NCBI GenBank assembly: GCA_033085395.1
Contig: MU853205.1
Span: 1 to 64,000, forward strand
Length of the DNA: 64,000 nucleotides
Source: Xanthoparmelia taractica
Taxonomy: Eukaryota > Ascomycota > Lecanoromycetes > Lecanorales > Parmeliaceae
Direction of reading: 5' to 3'
Positions 54,047-64,000 of the stretch are shown here, piece by piece; positions within the stretch are counted from its first letter, which is position 1; each line of letters begins with the position of its first letter. Under the pieces are notes generated by a model. It was not told the DNA's origin, made no database searches, and was given only the letters and a program-made list of their open reading frames with translations. The position numbers were made by a program, and so were the translations under genes.

Positions 54047-57000
54047 TTAGCTTAAAGTATAAAAGTTGCGGCAAATCCATCTTGATTCGTGTTCGCAGAT
54101 AGACCAACTCCAATAATCCTTGGGCGTTCTCCCGTATGAGTCGACAATTGTCTCAGAGGCGCCTTTCTCAAGCAACTGTCTTATCACATCTGCGCTTCTG
54201 GTCATACAAAACTCAGCTTTTTTCGACGCTATAGTAGACGCGAAATAAGCGTAGTGCAAGGGCGTACGGCCTTTCATGTCTGGCACATTGACACTTTATG
54301 TCCGTAGTACGAACTCAACCATCTCAGGGTTATAAGTCGTGACTGCAACATGCACGAGCGTCTTTCCTGCGATGTCCGTGGTATCAACGCGAGCTCCCCG
54401 CTTCATCAGCGCTGTTAGTGTTTCCAGATGATCTGCTCTTGCGGCTAACAAGAGGGGAGTAGCCCCTTCCTTACCCGCGACATCGAGATGCGCTCCCTGG
54501 TCGACCAAGCGGTCCAACATGGCCGAGGTCGGATGATCTGCCGCGAAGTGAACGAGGCTTTGTCCAGCCTCAGTCAATACATTTATATCTGCGCCTCTGT
54601 CTAGGAGAAGCTGTAAGATGCCCAGCCCTTGTTCGTGAGATGCTGCGATATGCAGCAGCGACCGCCCCTAACTCGAGCGTCAATCTCAGCACCACGGTCC
54701 AAGAGCAGGGACAAAATTCCCTCGTTGTAATTGCACACTGCGTGGAATGCAGCAGTCCAGCCATACAGGTCCTTCGCGTTGATGTCAGCATTCCGGTCAA
54801 GTATGAATTGAACGATAGCGTATTGGTCAGTGTCCCGTGAGAGAAGGAAAGGGGGTTCTCCGTCATCCAGCCATGGTTCCCAGTCCACGGCTCGAATGTG
54901 AGGTGTCTCCCCTCGCTTGTTCCTAATGTTGATGTCCCGAGACAAGATCAATCTCGTGAAAAGCTCCAATAGATGAAAATTTGCCGCCAGGAACGCCGGA
55001 TCTAAAGGGAGATCTATGCTGGTGGACAAACCTGGTCCAGTGAGATCGCAAAATTCGACGCAGCCGAGCCACGCTGAAGTTTTCATTTCGTCCCGAACAA
55101 AGGCCAGGCTCTGATCCATAAGCTCCGTCTGCACTCCACGAAGGTGATCAGTCCAGTGGTGAGCTGCGTAATCAAGGAAGTGAAACTTTTTCATGCGTCT
55201 TTCAGTTGACTGCAATTTATTACATCTTCCGCTTCCAAATTCGTTCAAAGATAGATACGAGAGGCATTTTCTTGCCATATCGAGTTCTAGTTCGGGAAAA
55301 AGCCGCCGTTGATTGAGTTCGAAGTACTCTTGCAGTGTGTAATGCACAAGTCTGAGCGACTCTTGCTCTTCTTCTTCATTTTCTGCAACATAGGTGGTTA
55401 CAAGGCCGGCGGTCACGCTGAGCATGGTTTCAAGGCCAACGATTTCTCCAAAATCAAGGTCACTGTTACCTGGGCGGATTGCTAGAGCATGGCCTAATTC
55501 GTTAGCCCTAAGTGGACGCATTGCGCCGAATATCGTTGACAGAACTCCTAACCCCAGCTTTGCAAACTTCGTTGGCTGGTCACGTATTCTATCAATAATC
55601 TGGTCGTATATGGTGAACAGATCTGTAGGCAGCCTTTCGAGCGCAGACAGGACCCCACTGGGAGAAATCTGACTGCTCAAGCTCATGACCTGCAGCCTGG
55701 CGAGAAGAAACATACCATTAGCTTGGCTGCAGATCGTGCGTACGATGTGTTGTCTTAATTCTGGGTCTGTCTTAGTGAGCCGTGCAAGGCTACTGGTGTC
55801 GTGGATCTTAGACTCGACGAAGGCAGTGATATCGTCGCTGACCGCCGCAATTCCAGCTCGTATTGCAAGAGGTATTTGCACTTTCACATCAACATTGGAT
55901 CGGGAGGGTAGAAAGACTCGCACGTTGCCCAGGCTGTATCGTTGCAGTCGTCTCACCAGCTTGTCCCTTTGGTCTTCCGGACATTCGTCTAAAGCATCGA
56001 CGAACGTATAGACCCTATCAAAATCCTTAGAAAGGGTTTCGATCCACAATGAGAGATCCACATCTGTCATCTTTCTATTCTTCGCAGGTTTGTTCAAGAA
56101 TGTTTTGAGCTCTGCAGTCGTTCCTGCGTGGCACGTCTGCTCCACCAGCTGCCGAACGAAGCTACCCAGAATATTTTCTACTGCAAAGGTCGTAGCGTTC
56201 GCAAAATCATAGTAAATATAGACTATGGCAGTCGCGCCCCCGCCATTAGTTTCCGTAACGTGGTTGACTGCAATGGAGGTAATGACTGTCTTGCCCACAC
56301 CAGGATCTCCTTGGTACCAAAGAACTGAATGCTGACCGCTTTCCGATACTAGCCAAGCTTGAAAATCCGAACTTTCTAGCAACCACTGACCTGTATTGGC
56401 ATAACACTTGCTATAAGACTCTTTCAGCACCGCCGTGAAATCAAGTGTTGATAGCTGTCGAAGGAAGTCTTGATCTACGCCCACGTGCTGTTCTGCATCG
56501 GCACCTAGTGGAAGGCCAAGTTTCTTAAACTCGGCCATAATCTCTGCGCGCGTTGGAAGCGCTTCAACCGCCTGAACAATTTTTGACTGCATTTGGGAAG
56601 TTCTGTAGATTCCATGATCAGCACTCCTGACAACATCTAAGATCGAAAACGACTCCACTAGTCTTCTGTGGACCTGATTGAGTTTAACGTGCGCAAATGG
56701 CTGAGTCGAAAGGAACCGCGTCTGAGCCGCATGACTTCAGGGGACAATTCTATTGAAAAGAACATGCTGAACGCGGGTATCTTCGCCGATTTAGTCTGAA
56801 GTGTTGACCAGGAGTATTTCGATGAAACGACAGCTGCCTATTCCTTGCGAGTAGAGGTTCTAACGTAAAGCTGGCGAGTTGTGGTTGAGAAAGACATCTT
56901 GTACTACATATGCTCATAGAAATAGATGGTATAACCCTTGCAACTGGTGGCAGGGAGTTTCTCAGAACAGACATACCGGTTCGAGGCGTCCAACGTCTCG

Positions 57001-57512
57001 GATGCCTTTCTAGCGACTTGCGAGAGTGTTTCGCTGTCCTTTGCCGTCATAACAAAATGAAATATCTGGATGTGTCTCTGGATCCTACTAAGAAGGTTCT
57101 GGATGTCTGGCTTATCAATTGGCCATTTCAAGCGATTGTACAACAGTAGACCTTTCCCAAGCCTTTCGCTGTACTTCGTTTTTCCAACTTTGCTCGGGCA
57201 TTCTCCAGTGTGATCACCGATTCCTGGTCGATTGTAGAGTCAGAAGGCCTTTTTGCTCAAAAGGACGCAAAGGATCTAACGAACTGCCAGAGCATCGTAG
57301 AAGGGAGGAAATCTGGCGAACTTCTCTCTGCCCTCCTGGTGTTGCACGAGTTTTGCAACCTCTGCGAACACATCACGGAGTTTGGGGAGTTCGCAGCTTA
57401 GCCTCTCGAGCTCCTTCGGTGCGTCCTTGACAGCCGAAACGTACTTCAGTACGGTCTTCGTTAAGGGAGCTGCGGTTTCAAGGAGACTAATAATCGAAAC
57501 AGGGTCCGCCAT
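54047..57512 (-). pseudogene. NLR-like gene 3: broken NACHT protein with ankyrin repeats
   Basis: The start at 57512 (MADPVSIISLLETAAPLTKT) is a SesA-like fungal N-terminal domain. The second part of that domain (LLYNRLKWPIDKPDIQNLLSRIQR, about 57140-57060) is in another frame; adding one base to the A5 run at 57179-57183 would be needed to join it. The main frame 54601-56658 holds the NACHT: GQWLLESSDFQAWL, Walker A GDPGVGKTVITS, Walker B VYTFVDALDEC, ANGMFLLARLQ, and LVHYTLQEYF. Ankyrins follow, but the frame breaks at the G4 run (C4 on + at 54665-54668) and resumes as LLHIAASHEQGLGILQLLLD. An in-frame TAA at 54296-54298 then interrupts the array, which continues NVPDMKGRTPLHYAYFAS down to 54047. 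Family role: non-self recognition. As written this copy cannot make a full protein. Confidence 0.8.
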
Positions 57513-58795
57513 CTCATCTAAATTTGGTATCCACGGCCTGAAAGTCTTCCGTCTTGCTTTCTGTGTTTTATTTCCTTGGCTGAACAGGCATAGTTCTGGG
57601 ATGCAGCAGATAGGACCTTGCCTGAAGGAAGGAATTCTTCTGTCTGTTGGTCACACGGCCAGATGAATCTAAAGATAGACTATGGTTTCTGACGACTTCT
57701 CCAGAAGAGGCCAGCTAACCAACGAGCAGTGTTCTCAGCCAGTAAAGTAGCGGTAGTATCCACGACTCATAGCTGTGATTATGATATGGCAGCTCGCAAG
57801 AGACTTTGTGGGACAGTATTAGAGGACGGAAAATCCGAAAATTTTCAACAGAAGTGCGGGGCAAGGATCCTAGTAATGCCCCGTCGGGAATAAGATATGT
57901 TTCTGCCTAGACGTAACAGGCTGACAAGGTCGGTGGGGAACATCAGACCAAAGGGCCAATCGTTTGCCCAGTAACTTGCACAGAAGCCGCTGGACTGCTA
58001 CCAGTTGTCCATGGTGCATAATGGTGCCCAGAAAGAGCAGGTAGTCTTACCCACTCATAACCTGGACCCCAAGGATAAGTGCTTTTATTTGGCGATTTCC
58101 TGAAATGCGTACGGACGTTCATGCATGTAGCCGGAATGTTGCGTTGCTGTTCTGTAGCGACATAAAGATCTGCATTGTGCCTGCCATGGTGACTCCGCCG
58201 AGGATAGCCGTCAGTAGTAGCATAGTCCAATGTCACGGTATGGACTGGAAATATGCGTGGTGCTTGAATTGTTGACCCCTCTAAGTGTGCGCCAGCCAGG
58301 TAAGGTATGTGGGCTGCCAAGCCATCTAGCTGCAGTGACCGCCCGTATGCAGACTATGCTGGGGTGTACCTTAACGTCCAAGTAGACCACTCTTGACCCA
58401 CTCTCTTAGTCATCTAGTACGCAGCCTTGTTGATCTCTTCTCATAGTTGACAGATCCTAATCAAGATCACGGGGATCATGAGGTGTTTATGTCTCACCAG
58501 ATAGGGTACTGGTGGTGGCCGGAGGCTTTTATGGGGAACACATAGACTTCGGCAGACCGTGAGTGATGAGCGAAATTTTGGGAGGACACTCCCATCGCGA
58601 GCTTAAGTTGGGGTATCCTTTCTATATCGAATTGTGGCATTGTTAAACACTGTAGCAAAAGTCACTTGGAATTGGGATTTATCATAACAGTTTTGCCAAA
58701 GTCTCGAAGACGCCAGAGAATATTCGACATATTCTGGTTGGTTTCCTCAAAAAGGTGCCAAATGTGAAGGTAACCCTCCCAAGAGCTTCTCAGTC
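57513..58795. other. Intergenic with one weak reading frame
   Basis: 1.28 kb between the broken NLR-like gene and the F-box gene. The only frame of note is 57943-58320 on the minus strand, given separately. Confidence 0.4.
57943..58320 (-). CDS. Hypothetical 125-residue protein, doubtful
   Basis: One frame starting MAAHIPYLAGAHLEGSTIQA and ending in ASVQVTGQTIGPLV. Amino-acid use is balanced (W, Y, H, P scattered) and no other frame is open across it. There is no domain, signal peptide or membrane span. It may be a chance frame in intergenic DNA. Confidence 0.2.
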   Translation of the reverse strand: MAAHIPYLAGAHLEGSTIQAPRIFPVHTVTLDYATTDGYPRRSHHGRHNADLYVATEQQRNIPATCMNVRTHFRKSPNKSTYPWGPGYEWVRLPALSGHHYAPWTTGSSPAASVQVTGQTIGPLV

Positions 58796-60088
58796 TCATT
58801 GCGCCGGTATCTCGCCTTTCTTTCTGTACTCCTCGATCCTCCCAAGTATTTCCTCTACATCTTGCCAAATCCTCTTTCTATTCCGCAATCCCTTCAGATC
58901 CTTCCAGCTGGATTTCAACGTGCAATAGAAGCTATACCAATCAAACTCAGCCACATCTAGCTCCTTCACTTCATACAGCCATGGCATATCCTCCAACAGG
59001 AGCCTCCGAAACAGGATAGTGGGCAGCTGTCGGAAGACTGGCGTGGCGAGCCTCAGATTCGCGATGTCTTTGGATCCTAGATGATCCAAGATCATACTGG
59101 TAATTTCTGCCGGGAGCGGTGAGAACGGATCTTTTACTGCATTCGGCGTAGACAGTGGTGTGCGATGAATTTCCGTTTGGCTATCATTGGGGCTTTGACT
59201 AGCGCCAAACGTGGTTTTCTGCTCGGCACCATGTACCGGAGGCTCAAGCAGTTGCGAAAGGCCCGGAATATTTATGGGGTTTGCAACAAGGTATTCACAG
59301 CCCCGCTCATGATCCCAGAACTGCTCTTGACCCCTTCTAACAGCAGGGTCGCGGGGGAAGTCGACAAAGAAGGTTTCGTAATCACAGTCAAGCTGAATCA
59401 CATGGAAAAGTCAGCGCATGGTGACATTCAATTGGAGAGGAACCGACTTACATGACGCCAATGATAAAGGCCTTCAAGGTCAACTCGACCAATGCGGATC
59501 TCGCAGGCTCTCTTGTATATCTCAAAGCATGTGGGATGGAACGGAAGACTACAGTCGTCATCGGCTTCCTACGAGGCACTCATTAGCCCGTATATGTAGT
59601 GGTAGCAACATAGTTCAGACAATTACCGTGTTAGCGATGTAAATCCTACTAACACCATGTCTTACAGGCTCGATATCCTCAAGCGGCGCCACATCCGGAG
59701 AGCCGTCACCAATCCCAGTCAAGAAATAGTCCCCCTCAAGTTCGAAATCTTGATCATCCTCCTCGGGTATCCAGTCAGCATCTTTCTTCACCAGGCACTG
59801 GACCGCCCGACACCCTTTCATCTCGACCAATGAGACCCGATGTCCGGAGTATCCGTTTCCCGAGACACAGCCGGGACCAGTAAGGTGCTCTCCCGGGCGA
59901 TTACCCTCACGGTCAGAGACTGTACAACCAGAACCTTCTCCACAAACCCCGTTAAACTCATGCTCGACGTCAACAAAGGCAGAGCCTTCATAGCTCCAGG
60001 CGGCTTCTTCGGGTTCGTCGGCGCGGCGTAGACGCGCGATAGCGAAACTGACTCCGCAGAGCTGGCACAGTGTCTCGTGATAGCTCAT
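58796..60088 (-). CDS. F-box domain protein with N-terminal zinc-ribbon-like motif
   Basis: Three exons (59627-60088, 59452-59568, 58796-59392) close in frame to 391 residues. The start MSYHETLCQLCGVSFAIARL (ATG at 60088, not the upstream ATG at 60124) is the typical opening of a large Pezizomycotina F-box family, with a CxxC pair. Splicing gives ANTEADDDCSLPFHPTCFEIYKR and then WRHLDCDYETFFVDF, both family-typical. The F-box lies near residues 281-325: FSPLPAEITSMILDHLGSKD..NLRLATPVFRQLP. F-box proteins bind Skp1 in SCF ubiquitin ligases; the target is unknown. A C-terminal helical, charged region (KSSWKDLKGLRNRKRIWQDV) follows. It is divergent from the related-looking gene at 60823. Confidence 0.88.
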
Positions 60089-60822
60089 TGTATTTAGGAT
60101 TGTACAGATGCGTTTTTGAATCAAGGTCTATAACCAATTCACCAAATATAGGATTCAAATCAGCGTAGGCAGCAATCTCAGCCGCTAAGTGGCACACTAT
60201 TGGTGTTTGGGGCTACTCAGCCCTATCGCTTGTAAATACTCGTGGCAACACAATCCTCCGTCACCACCATCGCAACACATACGCGCAGAATGGATGAATG
60301 CAGTCTGGTACTTGGACCTGAAATGCAGAAACATCCCATTAACAAGGCCATGTCTACCATTCAGATACCTCGGTCAGAAAAGCGTTGTCACCCTCATCGA
60401 GCACTGTATGTTTTTGTTCGGGGCTGAGTGCAGAATTGCAGAACGTTGGCTGTGGCGGCTGTGGCGGGTTACTAGAGCTGTGCTAGCCATTAATGGCTGA
60501 GCGAGATCGTACTTGCTTGGGTAGAGTATACCTCTCCACCCCAAGAGGCTCTCCTGCCGAAATACGGATATGCCTGTGTGTAACACTATATCCTCTCTGG
60601 ATATCCTCCACTGGAATCTTTTATTGGGGGAAGGAATTACCCCAGCTCCTTCCCAAAATGATGGATGAAGCTGCGCCCCCACCATTTCTTTTCTTCCGAG
60701 GAGGTTTCCCGCTCGCTCTACCTGTATGGTCAAGCAATCTGACCGCTATTCTTTTTACCTCGTGAGCATTTCAGACTTTGCGAATTATCTCTGCGTAAGG
60801 GTCCACGGAGCATGAGATTATA
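60089..60822. promoter_or_regulatory. Divergent region between the two F-box-type genes
   Basis: 734 bases. Frames 60189-60500, 60493-60765 (+) and 60374-60733 (-) overlap each other on opposite strands; none has recognisable features. Promoters of both flanking genes are expected here. Confidence 0.4.
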
Positions 60823-62235
60823 TTGTATCGTAACTCAATTCGTCGTTGTCTCCAATCGTCATTTCATCGATCTTCATTCTCTACGCGTAAGATCCCTGTT
60901 ACCAACGTACCTATATTTACTATCACGGCGTTGCTTACTACTCTACCCTTGGAAATACGCCAGATTGCGATTGCTATTCTCGCACTACAATTAGTCAAGC
61001 TCAGCAACTCCGCGGAGCGAACGAGATTCATTACTACATACCTTTGCCACAGCGACGAGCCCGTACCAAAGCTATCCAGTCCTATCTGGGCCTTCGTGCA
61101 GCTAAAAGAGATCATCGGAGCCGTAGAGACTTTCACATCACTGTACATCACTGCTTGTATGGATGAACTCGGGAAGCTTGAAGCCGTGAGGCTGGCCACT
61201 TACCCTCCATGGCCGCCACTCGATGACATGCCCTTTTGGAAGTTGGATGGGGACGAACTACTAAACAACCTACCACATAATTGGAATGACCCGCCTGTCA
61301 GCAAATTAGTGCTTTATTATTTGCAATATAACTCCAATTCGCCTTATCCATGGCAACTTCCTGCACATCCAATCGAAACATACCGCATTCAGCGTGCCTT
61401 TTGGCGTTTCGAGCTCTTCTGCCGGCTCTTCCCCGAGAAACAAACCATGAAAATGGGCAACGGCATCGAGCTGAAGCATGACCGCAGGTTATATCTCGCT
61501 AAACTACAAGTGTGGGAGTGCCGTGAGCTGGCTAGCGTTGTCCCTTTCTTATTCAGAATCCTCGAGCGCATTTATGACCCACCTGTCTTCCGTAATGAGA
61601 GTAACCATTTAACGTGGTCCCGATTTCAGTGGAAATTATTCTTAGCTCAAGCACCCAAGCGATCAATAGACAATTTCTCGAAGCAAACCTCTTGGCAGAA
61701 TGAATACAATTGGGAGAGGGCGTTAAGATTCCCGGTGCACGGAGGGCGGGAGGAGTACTTCAGGCTAGGCTATGCAGGTCCCGAAGGCAACCAACTTTTT
61801 GATCGTGTAGCGGAGCTTAGCCAGCAGAAATGGTTGGCTCACCAAGTGTCCGAAGGATTGGGGCATATATTCGCATGCCATCGGCAGTATTTACGCGACA
61901 AGGGTGAGGTAATTCCAGCACGATATCCTATTCAACGTTACGAGCCATCGCTGTTGTACAACGCAACTGCCGAAGCTTTCTCCAGGTGGAAACACGGGCA
62001 TAATGGGGAGCTGGACGTGGATGATTGGAATCTTGAAGACTTGGTTACTCAACATGTTCGTCAGTGGGAAGATATGCCGCAGGCTCATTTGCCAAGTCAC
62101 TCTTGGGTACTGAGAAGTGCCTACATCACACCACGTGATGCTTTGAGGCTGAGAGCAGTGGGCTACGTCTTCTGGGATGCTAGAGATAAGGAGGGAACTT
62201 GGCTAATCGGCAGGTTCGAGACAAGCTATCAATAG
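60823..62235 (+). CDS. F-box-family-like fungal protein of unknown function
   Basis: A single exon of 470 residues. Near residue 38 TTLPLEIRQIAIAILALQLV resembles the LPxEI start of an F-box, although the rest of that motif is weak. YRIQRAFWRFELFCRLFPEK (about 186-205) and the later WARDKEG-like stretch (GYVFWDARDKEGTWLIGRFE) resemble segments seen in F-box-associated fungal proteins that I know only as uncharacterised. No signal peptide or membrane span is visible. The start is the first ATG; a start at 60950 or later would lose the F-box-like part. It may be a diverged partner of the adjacent F-box gene, but there is no clear sequence similarity between the two. Confidence 0.65.
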   Translation: MYRNSIRRCLQSSFHRSSFSTRKIPVTNVPIFTITALLTTLPLEIRQIAIAILALQLVKLSNSAERTRFITTYLCHSDEPVPKLSSPIWAFVQLKEIIGAVETFTSLYITACMDELGKLEAVRLATYPPWPPLDDMPFWKLDGDELLNNLPHNWNDPPVSKLVLYYLQYNSNSPYPWQLPAHPIETYRIQRAFWRFELFCRLFPEKQTMKMGNGIELKHDRRLYLAKLQVWECRELASVVPFLFRILERIYDPPVFRNESNHLTWSRFQWKLFLAQAPKRSIDNFSKQTSWQNEYNWERALRFPVHGGREEYFRLGYAGPEGNQLFDRVAELSQQKWLAHQVSEGLGHIFACHRQYLRDKGEVIPARYPIQRYEPSLLYNATAEAFSRWKHGHNGELDVDDWNLEDLVTQHVRQWEDMPQAHLPSHSWVLRSAYITPRDALRLRAVGYVFWDARDKEGTWLIGRFETSYQ

Positions 62236-63376
62236 AGAACATTAGATATCAGAATGATACTTATCCCAATTCGAATTAAAGAGAAATATCTTCCTGGAAT
62301 CTCACGGAGCTTTAAGAAATGTAGTCTTGCAGGAGCAGGTGGGTTTCAGTCAAACCCAAAAATTCCAGCATCTTTGAAACCCCAAATGTAACCAATTTAA
62401 CCCAGCCCCAGGAAAACCCAGCTAGAAGTTGATCATCACCAATTAGAAGCAGTAACAATGAATGCCAACAATCAACAAGTCCCTTCACCCAAAAGCCCAA
62501 ACTTTCGAAGCAGCAAATTTCAGCCAACTTATCTTTTCAATCCGTTCCAACGGAGACTGTCCCCCCGCCCCCAATCGTACGCGATGAGCGCACGAACGTA
62601 GTACCTAGTCATAAAGGCGGATGTGACGTCTACAACCTAGTATTTCTGCTGTAGGATATAGATACCCGGAGAAGTGAAGTGTACCGGCATTGCTATGTAA
62701 TTGACGCTGTTATAGAGGAGTTGCAGGGTGATATGATAACTAGGGGGGATGGTAGATCTAGCTATGTTTGTCGGAGGGAGCGGTTGGATGTAAAACAGTG
62801 ATTCCATGTCTGACAGGTAGAAGAAAGGGGGATGGGATTCGAAAGAGCTTTTATGCTTCCATTTCTCCACCCCTGGGTCCCCGAGTAAAGACGCCAGTAA
62901 TCAGAGGTAGAACCCTAAAAGATAGATGACAATTTGTAAGCTCTTAAGGCCGAAGAGTTCGGAATTTTGGGCCCTTTGTGTTATTACCGTCCTGATATCA
63001 CATTACTGAAACCTTGTAGCCCCGCGTGGGACCAGCACAGCCATCCAGGCTCGGAAAAGTTTGATCGTTATGAAACCTACATTGGCTACTCGCGCTATCG
63101 GACGAATTATATTGAGAAAATCAGTAATACGATAGAGGCAATCTGAGCCAAAGGGGATGAATAATACGGGTGCGAACAGCCTGATCAGCGCAGAAACATA
63201 ATCTCAGAACCCTTCTTCGAGTTCATTGTGCGGGCACAGCAGAGGAATTTCTTGCGGAAAGGGAAAAACAGGTCCTGCCTGATACTACTGCGAAAACCAA
63301 AACGAATACATAATACAGGAAACCAACATACCCAACGCAAACACAAACTACCCACTTCCCTCCCTTCCTTCCTCCC
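62236..63376. other. Intergenic, convergent gene ends
   Basis: 1.14 kb with no supported coding sequence. Frames 62312-62527, 62637-62870 and 63223-63426 (-) and 63228-63446 (+) lack domains. Confidence 0.4.
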
Positions 63377-63904
63377 TCACCGCACATACAAAACGCTCTT
63401 CCAACTCCCCTTCCCACCCGTCTCACTCTGCTTCACGCAAAACTGATCGTTCCCGTCCCCGAAAGCCTGCGGCCACAGAATATACGCGATGCGATCCGCG
63501 CAATGGTCATCCGAAAAGGCCTGCAGCGCCGACGAGTTGCTCAAGTCAAGGTTGATGCCGATCCAGTCGATTTCGGTGCTCATGGGTAGGCACGCGTAGT
63601 TGGGGTAGTTGGGGGGCGCGCCGAAGATTGAGGTTTGGGTATTGAGGATGGTGTGGGGGTTTTTGCCGGGGCTGGTGGGCGGTGTCAGTGGTGTGGAGAT
63701 TGATGATGTTGGGGGTTTAGGGAGGGACGGAGGGAGAACGGGAGAGAGGGGAAGGGGGAAGGGAGGGGAAACGGGGGGGACTTACCGGTGATGGTCGGGG
63801 GCTACGGGACCGTCGTAGCTGAAATCGCGTTTTGAGTCCATGGGATTTGGGAGGGCGAGGGCGCCGGTGGTGAGGAGAGAGAGGAGTGGGATGGTGAAGT
63901 GCAT
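63377..63904 (-). CDS. Small secreted protein, unknown family
   Basis: Two exons (63786-63904 and 63377-63671) close in frame to 137 residues, with a 114-base G/A-rich intron (as read on +). The N-terminus MHFTIPLLSLLTTGALALPN is a clear signal peptide, with cleavage likely after ALA. The mature part is about 115 residues with three cysteines (ACLP, HCAD, FCVK), WIGINLDLSNSSALQAFSDD and RIAYILWPQAFGDGN, ending KGSWKSVLYVR. Size and secretion would fit an effector or cell-wall protein; I do not recognise a family. Only 96 bases of its promoter are in the window. Confidence 0.75.
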
Positions 63905-64000
63905 GGCGGGACGTGTTTCTAGTGAATTTTGGAATTTGTTTTGCTAAAAGGACAAATTGTTAGTGGATCTAGATAGTAAATTAACAGGACATGAAACAGA
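63905..64000. promoter_or_regulatory. 5' flank of the small secreted protein gene
   Basis: The last 96 bases lie upstream of a minus-strand start codon. No element can be named. Confidence 0.3.

Noticed and set aside
56981..57010. GGTTCGAGGCG motif resembling a tRNA T-arm
   Set aside because: No matching acceptor stem or anticodon arm around it, and it lies within NLR-like gene 3.

Overview
This window comes from a filamentous ascomycete (Pezizomycotina-type) nuclear genome. The evidence is short introns (about 45-115 bases, GT..AG) in compact genes, fungal-specific families (PEX6, REX1, an mL54-like mitochondrial ribosomal protein, F-box proteins with the MSYHE..CQLCG start, NACHT/ankyrin NLR-like genes), and a roughly 9.7 kb AT-rich, stop-riddled block with the look of repeat-induced point mutation (RIP).

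Region 1-9.94 kb is a nested transposon stack. A Copia element on + (integrase end, RT, RNase H, probable 3' LTR at 9725-9935) was split at 1274/6985 by a Gypsy-type LTR element on the minus strand (1275-6979). The target duplication reads AATAC on one side and GGTAC on the other, which is the pair expected after G-to-A RIP change. A solo copy of the same LTR (2322-2529, duplication GGATA) sits inside the Gypsy element. A 1.2 kb hAT-like terminal-inverted-repeat element (8194-9397, 8-base duplication GTTACATT) sits inside the Copia RNase H. Ends of related inverted-repeat elements lie at 1-85 and 5001-5276.

Region 10-64 kb is gene-dense and of ordinary composition. In order: NLR-like gene 1 (+, 10187-13224); PEX6 (-); a TGL1/YEH-type lipase (+); a small proline/histidine-rich protein with a possible N-myristoylation start (+); an 11-exon HLTF/RAD5-like SNF2 translocase (-), divergent from NLR-like gene 2 (+, with C2H2 fingers and ankyrins); a large methyltransferase-like protein (-), divergent from ribulose-phosphate 3-epimerase (+, six exons); a membrane-anchored nucleotide pyrophosphatase/phosphodiesterase (+); a fungal amidoligase-like protein (+, four exons); REX1 exonuclease (-), divergent from a 153-residue protein of unknown function (+); a three-domain kinase-HAD-uracil phosphoribosyltransferase fusion (+); an mL54-like mitoribosomal protein (+); a broken NLR-like gene 3 (-, 54047-57512); two divergent F-box-type genes; and a small secreted protein at the right edge (-).

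The housekeeping genes (peroxisome biogenesis, pentose phosphate pathway, RNA processing, mitoribosome, pyrimidine salvage) do not form one pathway. The accessory content is the three STAND/NLR-like genes, which in fungi belong to non-self recognition and regulated cell death. Each shows at least one point where the reading frame does not join. In gene 3 two of these sit on homopolymers and a third is an in-frame TAA inside the ankyrin array. Splice joins are my own, chosen from GT..AG sites, frame closure and family motifs; no transcript data were available. I saw no tRNA, rRNA or CRISPR array, but could not run covariance models.
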